NCBI RefSeq assembly: GCF_003967075.1
Contig: NZ_AP018664.1
Location: forward strand, 1,054,001 to 1,118,000
Source: Sphingobium amiense
GTDB taxonomy: Bacteria > Pseudomonadota > Alphaproteobacteria > Sphingomonadales > Sphingomonadaceae
Direction of reading: 5' to 3'
Length of the DNA: 64,000 bases
Positions 32,722-41,609 of the stretch are shown one piece after another. The notes below the pieces were generated by a model that was not told the DNA's origin, did no database searches, and saw only the letters and a list, made by a program, of their open reading frames with translations. A program made the position numbers and the translations under genes. The stretch's first letter is position 1, and each line of letters begins with the position of its first letter.

Positions 32722-33290
32722 GTCGGCCTCGCGACCTTCCGCTTTTCGCCTGGGGCGAGGCGTTGCGCGCGGCACGCGCCAGGCGCCGCCGCCTACGGCG
32801 CCATGCTATCTGGATCGGGTTGGGGGCGCTTGCGCTGGGGGCGACCATCGCCTTCCCGCCGCCCCCGCGCCTGCTCTGGAATGCGACAGCGAGCGCCCCG
32901 GTCGGCTTCTATCTGGTGTCCCCCGGGGCAAGGCTTGCGCGCAGCGACATGGTGGTGGCGCGCGCGCCCTATCCGGCCCGCCTGCTTGCCGCGCGGCGGC
33001 ATTATCTCCCCATGAACGTGCCACTGGTAAAGCGCGTTATCGGCGTTCCGGGCGACATCATCTGCGCGCGCGGCGAGAGGGTGACGCTGGACGGAAAGCT
33101 GATCGCGCGGCGTCTGCCGCACGACAATTTGGGTCGCGCCCTGCCCTGGTGGGAGGGTTGCGAGGGCCTGCTTCCCGGCCGCTTTTTCCTCCTCATGGAC
33201 AGGGTTCCGGCATCTTTCGACGGCCGCTATTTCGGGCCGGTGGGAGAGGCCGACATCATCGGCAAGGCGAGCCCGCTATGGCTGGGCTGA
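32718..33290 (+). CDS. traF: TraF-like conjugative signal peptidase (S26)
   Basis: A 190-aa S26 peptidase with one N-terminal membrane helix (AIWIGLGALALGATIAF). The Ser-Lys dyad is readable: nucleophile Ser in NATASAPVGFYLVSP and general-base Lys in VPLVKRVIGVPGDIICARG. In IncP systems TraF processes and cyclises the TrbC pilin, which is encoded at 42625. GTG 32718 overlaps the preceding stop; the 3' end overlaps the transglycosylase gene by 13 bp. Confidence 0.9.
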   Translation: MSRPRDLPLFAWGEALRAARARRRRLRRHAIWIGLGALALGATIAFPPPPRLLWNATASAPVGFYLVSPGARLARSDMVVARAPYPARLLAARRHYLPMNVPLVKRVIGVPGDIICARGERVTLDGKLIARRLPHDNLGRALPWWEGCEGLLPGRFFLLMDRVPASFDGRYFGPVGEADIIGKASPLWLG

Positions 33291-33928
33291 CGCGATGCCT
33301 GCGGTCGATCGCAACGGGGCTGATCCTTTGGGCAATGCCGCTGCGCGCTGACCCAGTTGCCGACTGGGCCGGGGAGATAGCCGAGGCGTCGGTCCGTTTC
33401 GGGATCGACCGGCTATGGGTCGAGGCGGTCATGCGCGCGGAGAGCGGCGGCCGCACGGTCTGGCAGGGCAGGCCCATCACCAGCTCCGCCGGGGCCATGG
33501 GCCTGATGCAGCTGATGCCCGGCACCTGGGCGGACATGCGAAGGCTTCATGGGCTCGGACAGAACCCGCATGATCCCCATGACAATGTCGTTGCGGGCAC
33601 CGCCTATCTTGCCGCCATGAACCAGCGCTTCGGCTATCCCGGACTGTTCGGTGCCTATCATGCCGGTCCTGAGCGCTATCGGCAATTTCTCATCGAAGGC
33701 CGGCCGTTGCCGCCGGAAACGCGCGCTTATATGGCCAATATCACTGCATCGCTCGGGGCCGCTCGGACGCTGTCGCCGCTACGCCCACCCCAGCCAAACC
33801 CGCCGGCGACAAAGCCTCCGTTTCTGTTCATCTATCGTGCCGGGCCATCCGCAGCCGAGCCTGCCGACACGCCAACTGAGGGCATAGCGAAATCCGATCC
33901 GCTTTTCGCCGTACGCCGGGCCTATTGA
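33278..33928 (+). CDS. Lytic transglycosylase (VirB1/TrbN-like)
   Basis: A 216-aa periplasmic murein hydrolase that opens peptidoglycan for the secretion channel. A signal sequence (IATGLILWAMPLRA) precedes an SLT domain: catalytic Glu in VEAVMRAESGGRTVW, SSAGAMGLMQLMPGTWADM, VVAGTAYLAAMNQRFGYPGL and GAYHAGPERY. The C-terminal ~60 residues are Pro-rich. ATG 33278 lies inside the traF end, indicating coupling. Confidence 0.9.
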   Translation: MAGLTRCLRSIATGLILWAMPLRADPVADWAGEIAEASVRFGIDRLWVEAVMRAESGGRTVWQGRPITSSAGAMGLMQLMPGTWADMRRLHGLGQNPHDPHDNVVAGTAYLAAMNQRFGYPGLFGAYHAGPERYRQFLIEGRPLPPETRAYMANITASLGAARTLSPLRPPQPNPPATKPPFLFIYRAGPSAAEPADTPTEGIAKSDPLFAVRRAY

Positions 33929-34045
33929 GGATCGGCCTTGTGCTGTTGTTCAGCATTCCGGGGCAGGCCGCACCACAAGGCGGTTGTGGAATAGCGACCA
34001 TTTCCGATTTAGGAGGGAGCGGTTGACGACCTTTCCTCCGAGCAT

Positions 34046-34711
34046 ATGCTGTGCGGCCGATCGCTGTCGCGTGACGATGTTCAGCAGCTCAGCCCCTCGA
34101 CTTGCCGCCATCTTGTCGATTGCGACCTGGAAGAGGCCGACCTGTCCCGGCTCGACCTCAGCGGCTGGCACTTCGAGCGCTGCAACCTGCGGGATGCCAA
34201 TCTGAGCGGTGCGAACCTGGATGGCGTGGTCTGGCATGGCTGTCGGGGCGCATTTGCCAATTTTACCGGCGCCACCCTTGCAGAATCCAGCTTCCGCGCC
34301 AGCGACTTCAACAATGCCAACTTTCGCCGAACCAAGCTTTATGCCGCTCGGTTCAGCGGCTGCAAACTGACTGGCGCGGACTTTACCGATGCTTCCGCCA
34401 TGGAGATCGGGATCGAGGAAACGCTCCTCATCAATGCGCGATTGCCTGGATTTTCCTTTCGCAATGACAGGCTGCGGAAGGTCGATTTTTCCCAGGCCGA
34501 TCTTCGAAAGTGCGATTTCCGGCAGGTGGTGTTCGAGGAGTGCAGCCTGCGCGATGCCAGCATGGCGGGATCGCGCTTCGACGGCGCGGACCTGCGCGGC
34601 GCGGATATTGGCGGCCTGCGGCTCGTCGATGCAAGCCTCTTCCGCGGCGCAACCATATCGCGTGCGCAGGCCGGAGAATTGCTGGGCGAACTCGGACTGA
34701 AGGTGCGCTAG
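34046..34711 (+). CDS. Pentapeptide-repeat protein
   Basis: A 221-aa protein built of A(D/N)LXX repeats: CDLEEADLSRLDLSGWHFER, CNLRDANLSGANLDGVVW, DFNNANFRRTKLYAARFSG and later ADLRKCDFRQVVFEECSLRD, ADLRGADIGGLRLVDASL. This predicts a right-handed quadrilateral beta-helix. Its length is close to Qnr and MfpA proteins, which mimic DNA and shield gyrase. A gyrase-protection or DNA-mimic antirestriction role is possible but not shown. ATG 34046 is the first start codon in frame; an AGGAGGGAG lies about 25 bp upstream. Confidence 0.85.
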   Translation: MLCGRSLSRDDVQQLSPSTCRHLVDCDLEEADLSRLDLSGWHFERCNLRDANLSGANLDGVVWHGCRGAFANFTGATLAESSFRASDFNNANFRRTKLYAARFSGCKLTGADFTDASAMEIGIEETLLINARLPGFSFRNDRLRKVDFSQADLRKCDFRQVVFEECSLRDASMAGSRFDGADLRGADIGGLRLVDASLFRGATISRAQAGELLGELGLKVR

Positions 34712-34844
34712 CGCCAGGCAAAATTCGCGGGCTTGTCGCCCCGGGACAGACGCGTGGCCAGGCGAGGAAAGAGGAAAATCCGCTCAGGCTTTCCCATGAT
34801 GCCGGGGCGGAACGGGCCGCCTCAAGGACGACGGGGCCCCACCA

Positions 34845-34879
34845 TTTTCGTGGGGGACGCTGCGCTTTCCCCACGAAAA
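34845..34879. repeat. 11-bp inverted repeat, candidate terminator or structured leader
   Basis: TTTTCGTGGGG (34845-34855) and CCCCACGAAAA (34869-34879) form a perfect stem with a 13-nt loop, followed by AT then C-rich sequence. It lies between the pentapeptide gene and the 48-aa gene. Confidence 0.5.
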
Positions 34880-34983
34880 ATCGTGACCCCCATCGCCGCT
34901 GGCGCGGCCGCTTCGCGGTCCTTGACCCGGCCCGTTCCACCGCGGGCGACGTCTTCATCTTTCGCAAGATGATGGAGGCTGGA

Positions 34984-35130
34984 ATGTCGATTGAACAGCA
35001 AATCGAGGAACTGCGCGCTGAACTCAGCTGCTGTCGCGACCGTCGGGAAGCGCGGCAGATCGCGGCTGAATTGCAGGTTGCGCTGGACGAACGGGACCGT
35101 CTGGCAGAGGTGTACGAGGCAGCTCCTTGA
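34984..35130 (+). CDS. Small coiled-coil protein, 48 aa
   Basis: MSIEQQIEELRAELSCCRDR, then ELQVALDERDRLAEVYEAAP: almost entirely helical with heptad-like Leu/Ala spacing. It is supported by a strong GGAGG five bases before ATG 34984 and its position just before the relaxase. No family recognised. It may be an accessory of the mobilisation complex. Confidence 0.6.
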   Translation: MSIEQQIEELRAELSCCRDRREARQIAAELQVALDERDRLAEVYEAAP

Positions 35131-35509
35131 TGACGCCAGCCATGCCCGCAACAGTGCCATTGGGCGCTGTCCCGGGCTTTCCTTTCGTTCGCGGCAGGAC
35201 CGGATGGATGTCTTTTCCGGTGCGTGATGGCGGCGATGTACAGGATCGATGGGATGAAGGGCAGGCGGTCGAAGAGGGCCCAATGCGGAGGGAGTCGCGT
35301 AAGGCAAGATAAAGGTGCCGGCACCAGGGGTCGGCTAACCTCTTGTCTGCACATCATTTTTTATGGTGCCATATTCCGGCATGAGCACTTGTCCAGTGCC
35401 ATCTCCTGCTGAAAAGCGCGGATTTCCGGGCCTTCTGGCGGCACCGCTTCCCATGGCGCGGAAGATGCCGCACTCTGAGGGCGAGAGGGGCCAGAGCAGG
35501 AACCATGCA
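35131..35509. other. Intergenic DNA before the relaxase, possible oriT region
   Basis: No supported gene; short frames are Arg/Gly-rich. Relaxase genes of this class usually lie next to their origin of transfer, so this 380-bp stretch and the 37.5-38.1 kb gap are the best places to look. I could not identify a nic consensus by eye. An AT-rich patch occurs at about 35350-35385. Confidence 0.35.
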
Positions 35510-37522
35510 ATGGCCGATGATGAGGATTTGACGCCCCGGCTTGGACGGCAGCGCGCGTCGGGCGGGCCGAAGGCGCGGCGTTATGCCGGCAGGGTGGTTG
35601 CAGCCGCCAATCTGGCGCGCGGCGCCGGGCCTGGACGAAAGGGGCGAGCCGGTTTTTCCGGCCATCGCTATGGGCGCGGCGCCGGCATCGGCCGGCTGCT
35701 TAGCGTTGGGACAAGCAACGCGCTTGTCCGGCGCCGGCGTGTCATCGTCAAGGCGCGGCTCGTGAAGCTGGGTGGCAAGGGCGGGAACCAGGCGGTTGCC
35801 CATCTGCGCTATCTGCAGCGGGACGGGACCAACCGGGCAGGCGAACGCAGCGTGCTGTACGGTCCCGGGAAGGATCATGCCGACGGCAAGGCCTTTCTGG
35901 AGAAGGGCAATGGAGACAGGCATCAGTTCCGGTTCATCGTCGCGCCAGAGGATGGCGATCGATATGAGGATCTCAAACCCCTTGTCCGCCGTCTCATGAT
36001 GCAGATGGAAGAGGATCTCGGCACGCGGCTCGAATGGGTCGCGGTCGATCATTATAATACGGGCCATCCGCACAGCCATATCCTGCTCCGGGGCGTCGAT
36101 CAGAATGGCGACAATCTTGTCATTGCGCGCGACTATATCAGCAGGGGATTGCGCGAGCGTGCGGCGGAGTTCGTCGAACTCGACCTTGGCCCCAGAAGCG
36201 ATCGCGAGATTCTCGTCTCGCGCCGCGCGGAAATCACGCAGGACAGGTTCACGCCGATCGACCGTTCGCTGCTCCGCATCGCCGATGACCATATCGTCAA
36301 ACCCGTTGCCCGCGATCCCCTCGAACATGACTTGCAGGCGTGCAGGCTTGGGCATCTCGCGCGTATGGGGCTGGCCGAGCCTCTGCCCACCGGCCGCTAT
36401 CGGCTTGACCCAGATCTCGAATCCGTCCTCCGCACCATGGGTGAACGGGGAGACATCATCCGCACGATGCAGCGCGAATTTTCGCGGCTACGGCTGGAGC
36501 GGTCAAGCGCCGACCAGCTTATCTATGATCCGGGCGAGGCAGGCGCCTCGCCGCTCATCGGGCGCATACTCATGCGCGGGCTTGCCGACGAACTGGAGGA
36601 CCGTCATTTTCTGCTGATCGACGGCATCGACGGACGCACCTATTATGTGCCGATCGGCAAGGGCGAAACCGGCGATTTGCTTCCACCATCGCACGTCGAG
36701 GGGGAGGGTCCTCAGCAAGGCCCCGCCGTTGTCGCCATCAGGCCGAGGGAAGCAGCCGTCCGCGAGGTCGATCGGACGATCGCCGCCGTCGCGGCTGGCA
36801 ATGGCGGACGCTATGATGGCGAAGCGCATCGACGCCATGACCCGGGCGCGCGTTCGGACTATGTCGAGGCGCATGTCCGCAGGCTCGAGGCGCTTGCGCG
36901 TGCCGGGGATATTGCCGGGCGTTCGGGCGACGGGAGTTGGGTCATCGCCCCCGACCATCTCGGTCGCGTGGCGGCGTTCGAGCGTCGGCAACTCACAGCC
37001 CAGCCCCTCTTGATCGAGATGCTCTCGCCCGTGGGTGTCGCGGACCTGGCGACCGCCCATGCGGCGACCTGGCTCGATCGCACGCTGGTCGATGGTGATC
37101 CTCCCCAGTTGCGCAATGCAGGCTTTGGTCGTGACATGACGGATGCCCTGGCGCGTCGGCGGCAATGGCTGGTGGAGGAGGGACTGGTCGAGCGGGGCGA
37201 AGGCGAAATCCGCTATCGCAAGGATCTGCTTGCAGTCCTGCGGCGACGTGAGCTTTTGCGCGTGGCGGGCCAGTTGTCGCACGAACTGGCCTTGCCCTTT
37301 GCCGAGACTGTCGAGGGCGAGAAGCTCGAGGGCATATACAGGCGCCGCGTCGACCTCATTTCCGGGCGCTTTGCGGTACTCGAACGGTCGCGGGATTTTG
37401 TGCTCGTGCCCTGGCGGCCAGTGCTGGAGCGGCGCGTCGGGCAAAGCGTGTCGGGCCTGATGCGCGAAGATGGCGTGAGCTGGTCCTTCGGGCGGGGTCG
37501 AGGCGGGCCGACGATCAGTTGA
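35510..37522 (+). CDS. VirD2/TraI-type relaxase with DUF3363 domain
   Basis: A 670-aa relaxase that nicks the transfer origin and leads the strand into the channel. I take ATG 35510 (MADDEDLTPRLGRQRASGG); the frame is open to 35363. The N-terminal domain has the candidate catalytic Tyr region QAVAHLRYLQRDGTNRAGE and the metal-binding HxH in HYNTGHPHSHILLRGVDQNG. The DUF3363 part spans roughly residues 300-600 (ALARAGDIAGRSGDGSW, LISGRFAVLERSRDFVLV). It is the first gene of the transfer block that includes traG and trb. Confidence 0.9.
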   Translation: MADDEDLTPRLGRQRASGGPKARRYAGRVVAAANLARGAGPGRKGRAGFSGHRYGRGAGIGRLLSVGTSNALVRRRRVIVKARLVKLGGKGGNQAVAHLRYLQRDGTNRAGERSVLYGPGKDHADGKAFLEKGNGDRHQFRFIVAPEDGDRYEDLKPLVRRLMMQMEEDLGTRLEWVAVDHYNTGHPHSHILLRGVDQNGDNLVIARDYISRGLRERAAEFVELDLGPRSDREILVSRRAEITQDRFTPIDRSLLRIADDHIVKPVARDPLEHDLQACRLGHLARMGLAEPLPTGRYRLDPDLESVLRTMGERGDIIRTMQREFSRLRLERSSADQLIYDPGEAGASPLIGRILMRGLADELEDRHFLLIDGIDGRTYYVPIGKGETGDLLPPSHVEGEGPQQGPAVVAIRPREAAVREVDRTIAAVAAGNGGRYDGEAHRRHDPGARSDYVEAHVRRLEALARAGDIAGRSGDGSWVIAPDHLGRVAAFERRQLTAQPLLIEMLSPVGVADLATAHAATWLDRTLVDGDPPQLRNAGFGRDMTDALARRRQWLVEEGLVERGEGEIRYRKDLLAVLRRRELLRVAGQLSHELALPFAETVEGEKLEGIYRRRVDLISGRFAVLERSRDFVLVPWRPVLERRVGQSVSGLMREDGVSWSFGRGRGGPTIS

Positions 37523-37707
37523 CCTTAGGAAGACCGTCGTCAGTTACGTGGAGACTGCCGCTCGCGATACGACACGCGAGGATGCATCAGGTGCGACCGG
37601 CCCTAGGCGCTCATGCGGGCGCAAAGGAACCGACGACGCCTTGCTGATCCACTGAATCTTTACGCGGTGGGCGAGGGCCGCGGGCTGTCGGTCGCAAGGC
37701 TGTCAGC

Positions 37708-37933
37708 TCAGGCCTGAATATTCTGATGATCGATCACCCGGCCCGCGTCTACATCTGCCAAGGCTTCAAGCGTCATCTTGTGCCGATCTTCCTCCTGGTC
37801 GATCCATGCCGCCAGAGCCTGCTTCATGATCCATCGTCGCGAACGTTCAATGCGAACAACCGGGGCGTCGATCTTACGGCCGTCCCACCGGCACATCGGC
37901 TGTCAAGACCCCGGTTCCTGTTGCCATCTTCAT
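37708..37933 (-). pseudogene. Degraded RHH (CopG/ParD-type) antitoxin
   Basis: From ATG 37927 the minus strand reads MATGTGVLTADVPVG and then stops. Shifting frame gives RKIDAPVVRIERSRRWIMKQ, ALAAWIDQEEDRHKMTLEAL, ADVDAGRVIDHQNIQA and a TGA where relatives have Trp (the codons after it read ADSLATD). Both a frameshift and a nonsense change are present, and no ParE-like toxin is recognisable beside it. Relic of a toxin-antitoxin pair. Confidence 0.65.
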
Positions 37934-38108
37934 CACTCCCAATCGTCATGAAAGTTGTTCAAAAGGCTCTTGGCTTGGCAAGCAAACGCAACAGCCGTGG
38001 CCGGGAAGCGCTGCTCTTGTCCCTGTGCCATGATTGTGTACGCTTCGCTTCTCCAGGACAAGTTCATAGGTGCTTGCCAAGGAAAGGAAATCCCGCGAGA
38101 ATCCGGAC

Positions 38109-39029
38109 ATGAAAACGGATCTTGATCACCTGCCGGATGTTCAGCGCGGCGAGTTGGCGCGGGTCCAGAAAATTCTCCTTGGCGAATTTGCCGAGGCGAC
38201 CTCTCGCGCAAGCCAGTCCTGGAAGCGCAATGGGCGGATCCTGAAGATCGTTCTCTTCGGGAGTTATTCGCGCACGGATTGGGTCGATGAACCTGAAAAT
38301 GGCTATCAGTCCGATTTCGATCTGCTGATCATCGTCAGCCATGCCGATCTCACTGACATCGCTGATTATTGGTATATCGCCGAGGACAAGATCCTGCACG
38401 ATGACGCTGTGCGCCGCCCCGTCAACATCATCGTCCATACGCTCGATGAAGTGAATCAGGGACTGCGGAAGGGTGAATATTTCTGGGTCGATATCGCTCG
38501 TGAAGGAATCGTGCTCTACGAATTGCCGGGGTCGAGTTTGGTAGCGCCGCAGCCGCTTACGTCTCGCGATGCTTTCGAGATGGCGGGTAAATATTATTGG
38601 GAACAGATCAAATCACTCGATAACTGGATCGATCTGGCTGAATATGCTGTATCGAAATCGCAAGGTGACATTGATTGGAAGCGCAAAGCGGCCTTTAACT
38701 TTCATCAAGCGGCTGAAACAGCATACGCTTGCTTCCTACTCGTCCGAACACTGTATTTCCCTCGGTCCCACAGTATCAAGTTTCTCCGATCCCTTGCCGA
38801 AGATATTGAGACGCGTCTGATCTCTGCTTGGCCACGGGGCACAAGGGCAGAGCGTCGCCTGTTCGAACTGTTGAAGCGCGCCTATGTCGAGGCGCGATAC
38901 TCGGCTGCGTACGACATTAACGCCGAGGATCTGGAGGCGATTGCCCGGTCCGTCCGAATGTTGCGGGATGCCGTCGAAATATCCGCATGCGAGAGAATCG
39001 AACAGCTTCGGGTGGATGCCGGGGCATGA
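38109..39029 (+). CDS. Nucleotidyltransferase-HEPN fusion protein
   Basis: A 306-aa protein joining two domains usually encoded by an adjacent MNT-HEPN pair. Residues ~40-110 are a minimal nucleotidyltransferase: GSYSRTDWVDEPENGYQSDF with the catalytic GS and DxD (SDFDLLIIVSH). Residues ~155-295 are a HEPN domain (AGKYYWEQIKSLDNWIDLAE, KAAFNFHQAAETAYACFLLV, VEARYSAAYDI). HEPN proteins are often RNases neutralised by partner MNT-mediated AMPylation. The fusion would hold toxin and antidote in one chain, perhaps as abortive-infection or transfer control. ATG 38109 is the likely start; GTG 38070 adds 13 residues. Confidence 0.85.
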   Translation: MKTDLDHLPDVQRGELARVQKILLGEFAEATSRASQSWKRNGRILKIVLFGSYSRTDWVDEPENGYQSDFDLLIIVSHADLTDIADYWYIAEDKILHDDAVRRPVNIIVHTLDEVNQGLRKGEYFWVDIAREGIVLYELPGSSLVAPQPLTSRDAFEMAGKYYWEQIKSLDNWIDLAEYAVSKSQGDIDWKRKAAFNFHQAAETAYACFLLVRTLYFPRSHSIKFLRSLAEDIETRLISAWPRGTRAERRLFELLKRAYVEARYSAAYDINAEDLEAIARSVRMLRDAVEISACERIEQLRVDAGA

Positions 39030-39174
39030 TCGATCGGGCGATGATCGTGTGGACCCGTAAATGGCGACCCAATTGAGCCGATCTGGGCCGATTTGCACCA
39101 TGTCCTTCTGAAAAGCTTTCGCGGATTCTTGAACCCGCTCGAACCGGTCCAGTCCGGCGGGCGGGAGCAAAACC

Positions 39175-41196
39175 GTGACCCCGACCAAATTGTTGATCGG
39201 CCAGATACTCATTGTCCTGGCCATCGTCCTTGCAGGCGTGTGGGCCGCTACCCAGTGGGCGGCGATCATGCTCGCCTATCAGCCCCAGCTGGGGCCCTCC
39301 TGGTTCATGCTCGGCGATATTCCGGTCTATCGCCCCTGGTCGCTTTTCGCCTGGTGGTATCATTTCGACGCTTATGCGCCGATCGTCTTCGACAAGGCGG
39401 GCGCGCTGGCTGCGGCCAGCGGGTTTGTTGGTTGCGCCGCCGCGATCTGCGGCTCGCTATGGCGCGCGCGCCAATCCCGGCAGGTGACGACCTATGGCTC
39501 TGCGCGTTGGGCGAGCCACAGGGATGTGCGGCGGGCGGGACTGTATCGGCCGGCCGGTGTCATGCTCGGCCGCCATGGCGACCATTATCTGCGTCATGAG
39601 GGGCCTGAGCATGTCATGGCCTTTGCGCCCACGCGTTCGGGCAAGGGCGTTGGCCTGGTCGTGCCGACCCTGTTGTCCTGGACCGGGTCCGCGGTCATTC
39701 ACGACATCAAGGGGGAGAACTGGACCCTGACGGCAGGCTGGCGCGCCCGTTTCTCGCATTGCCTGCTGTTCAATCCGACGGATGCACGCTCTGCCCGCTA
39801 CAATCCCCTGCTTGAGGTTCGCCGCGGCGCGGACGAGGTCCGGGACGTCCAGAATATCGCCGATATCCTTGTCGATCCCGAGGGCGCGCTGACAACCCGG
39901 AACCACTGGGAAAAAACCAGCCATTCCCTGCTGGTCGGCGCCATTCTCCATATTCTCTATGCCGAGGAGGAAAAGACGCTCGCCCATGTGGCGACCTTTC
40001 TTTCCGATCCCCGCCGGAGCTTTGCAGCAACGCTCCATCTCATGATGACCGCCAACCATCTCGGGACGAAGGAGCATCGGCAGGTCCATCCCGTCGTCGC
40101 CTCCGCCGCCCGGGAATTGCTGAACAAGAGCGAGAATGAACGATCGGGCGTGCTTTCGACCGCCATGTCCTTCCTTGGCCTCTATCGCGATCCCACTGTC
40201 GCGCAAGTGACGTCGCGCTGCGACTGGCGGATCGCCGATCTCATGGAGGGCACGCAGCCCTGTTCGCTTTATCTGGTGGTGCCGCCGTCCGACATCAGCC
40301 GTACCAAGCCGCTGATCCGGCTGATCCTGAACCAGATCGGGCGGCGCCTTACCGAACGGCTCGACCAGCAGGCCGGGACGACACGCCGGCACCAGCTCCT
40401 CATGATGCTGGATGAGTTCCCCGCGCTTGGCCGACTGGATTTCTTCGAAACGAGCCTTGCCTTCATGGCCGGCTACGGCATCCGGGCCTTCCTGATCGCG
40501 CAAAGCCTCAACCAGATCGAGAAGGCCTATGGCGAACACAACGCCATTCTCGACAATTGCCACGTTCGCATTGCTTTTGCGACCAATGACGATCGGACGG
40601 CGAAGCGTATATCCGATGCGCTGGGGACGGCGACCGAACAACGCGCCATGCGTAACTATGCGGGGCACCGGCTGGCGCCCTGGCTGGCCCATGTCATGGT
40701 CAGCCGCCAGGAAACCGCGCGCCAGCTTCTGACACCCGGCGAAGTCATGCAGCTTTCGGCCGACGAGGAACTGGTCCTCGTCGCCGGCATGGCGCCCATC
40801 CGCGCGAAGAAGCTGCGCTATTATGGCGACCCTAATTTCGCCGCTCGTGTCGGAGCGCCGCCGCTGCTCAACGACAGGGCCTATTCCGACATTCCCCCGT
40901 CCCGGAAGGATGATTGGAGCGCGCCTGCCGAGCCGGGAGGCAAATTGGCTGCCGCCGCTGACACCGGGCAGGCGGCCGACGAAGGCGGGCGCGAGCAGCA
41001 TCGGCACCCGGCGCTTGAAAATGAGGTCCGGCCGGACAGGCAGGATTCCGAACCGGAGGTGGATCGCTCCATCGTCGAGGATGAGGATGTCGTTTCCGAC
41101 AAGCGCGCCATGGAGCAGGCGCAGCGCATGGCGCCGGTCATTCGCGGCCACGCCATCGATGTCGCGTCAACCCATGAAAAGGCGCTGGGGCTATGA
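39175..41196 (+). CDS. traG: Type IV coupling protein TraG/VirD4
   Basis: A 673-aa inner-membrane ATPase linking the relaxosome to the secretion channel. N-terminal membrane helices (ILIVLAIVLAGVWAA; ALAAASGFVGCAAAICGSLW) precede Walker A FAPTRSGKGVGLVVP and Walker B LLMMLDEFPALGRL. The C-terminal ~100 residues are acidic and disordered. It starts at GTG 39175 with GGGAG eight bases upstream. ATGA overlap leads into the RHH gene and the trb operon. Confidence 0.95.
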   Translation: MTPTKLLIGQILIVLAIVLAGVWAATQWAAIMLAYQPQLGPSWFMLGDIPVYRPWSLFAWWYHFDAYAPIVFDKAGALAAASGFVGCAAAICGSLWRARQSRQVTTYGSARWASHRDVRRAGLYRPAGVMLGRHGDHYLRHEGPEHVMAFAPTRSGKGVGLVVPTLLSWTGSAVIHDIKGENWTLTAGWRARFSHCLLFNPTDARSARYNPLLEVRRGADEVRDVQNIADILVDPEGALTTRNHWEKTSHSLLVGAILHILYAEEEKTLAHVATFLSDPRRSFAATLHLMMTANHLGTKEHRQVHPVVASAARELLNKSENERSGVLSTAMSFLGLYRDPTVAQVTSRCDWRIADLMEGTQPCSLYLVVPPSDISRTKPLIRLILNQIGRRLTERLDQQAGTTRRHQLLMMLDEFPALGRLDFFETSLAFMAGYGIRAFLIAQSLNQIEKAYGEHNAILDNCHVRIAFATNDDRTAKRISDALGTATEQRAMRNYAGHRLAPWLAHVMVSRQETARQLLTPGEVMQLSADEELVLVAGMAPIRAKKLRYYGDPNFAARVGAPPLLNDRAYSDIPPSRKDDWSAPAEPGGKLAAAADTGQAADEGGREQHRHPALENEVRPDRQDSEPEVDRSIVEDEDVVSDKRAMEQAQRMAPVIRGHAIDVASTHEKALGL

Positions 41197-41609
41197 AGCG
41201 CGCGCCCAAGATCCGCCAGAATCTCTATATCGACCGCGAGATCGGCGATGCGCTCGATGCCATGGCTACCGGCCATGCAGGGAATAAAAGCCGATTGGTC
41301 AACGATGCGTTGCGGACATGGCTGCGCCATCGCGGCGCGAGTGAGGCGGAAGCGGCGCTGCGCATGCGCCTCAATGAACTGTCGAAGGAACTGGCAGCTG
41401 CCCGCCGCGACATCGACATTATGGTCGAAAGCCTCGCTTTGTTCATCCGCTACCAGCTTATGGTGACGCCCCCGCTCGGGGAGAATGACGAGGTTGGACG
41501 GGCTCAGGGCCGCCAGCGCTTCGAGGCGTTCATCAGCCAGGTTGGCCGCCAGCTTGCAACCGGCAAGCGGACGATCGCGGCCCCATCGGCCGAAGGAGGC
41601 GAGGAGTGA
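41193..41609 (+). CDS. CopG/RHH protein between traG and trbB
   Basis: A 138-aa protein with an N-terminal ribbon-helix-helix (KIRQNLYIDREIGDALDAMA, NKSRLVNDALRTWLRHRG) and a helical C-terminus (LNELSKELAAARRDIDIMVE, RFEAFISQVGRQLATGKR). It is present at this position in Tn4371-like P-type systems; it may repress the trb operon or assist the relaxosome. ATGA overlap with traG and GTGA overlap with trbB. The damaged gene at 5513-5929 is a distant copy. Confidence 0.85.
   Translation: MKRAPKIRQNLYIDREIGDALDAMATGHAGNKSRLVNDALRTWLRHRGASEAEAALRMRLNELSKELAAARRDIDIMVESLALFIRYQLMVTPPLGENDEVGRAQGRQRFEAFISQVGRQLATGKRTIAAPSAEGGEE

Noticed and set aside
39457..41151. 564-codon minus-strand frame opposite traG
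   Set aside because: Antisense shadow of the Walker-motif coupling protein gene.
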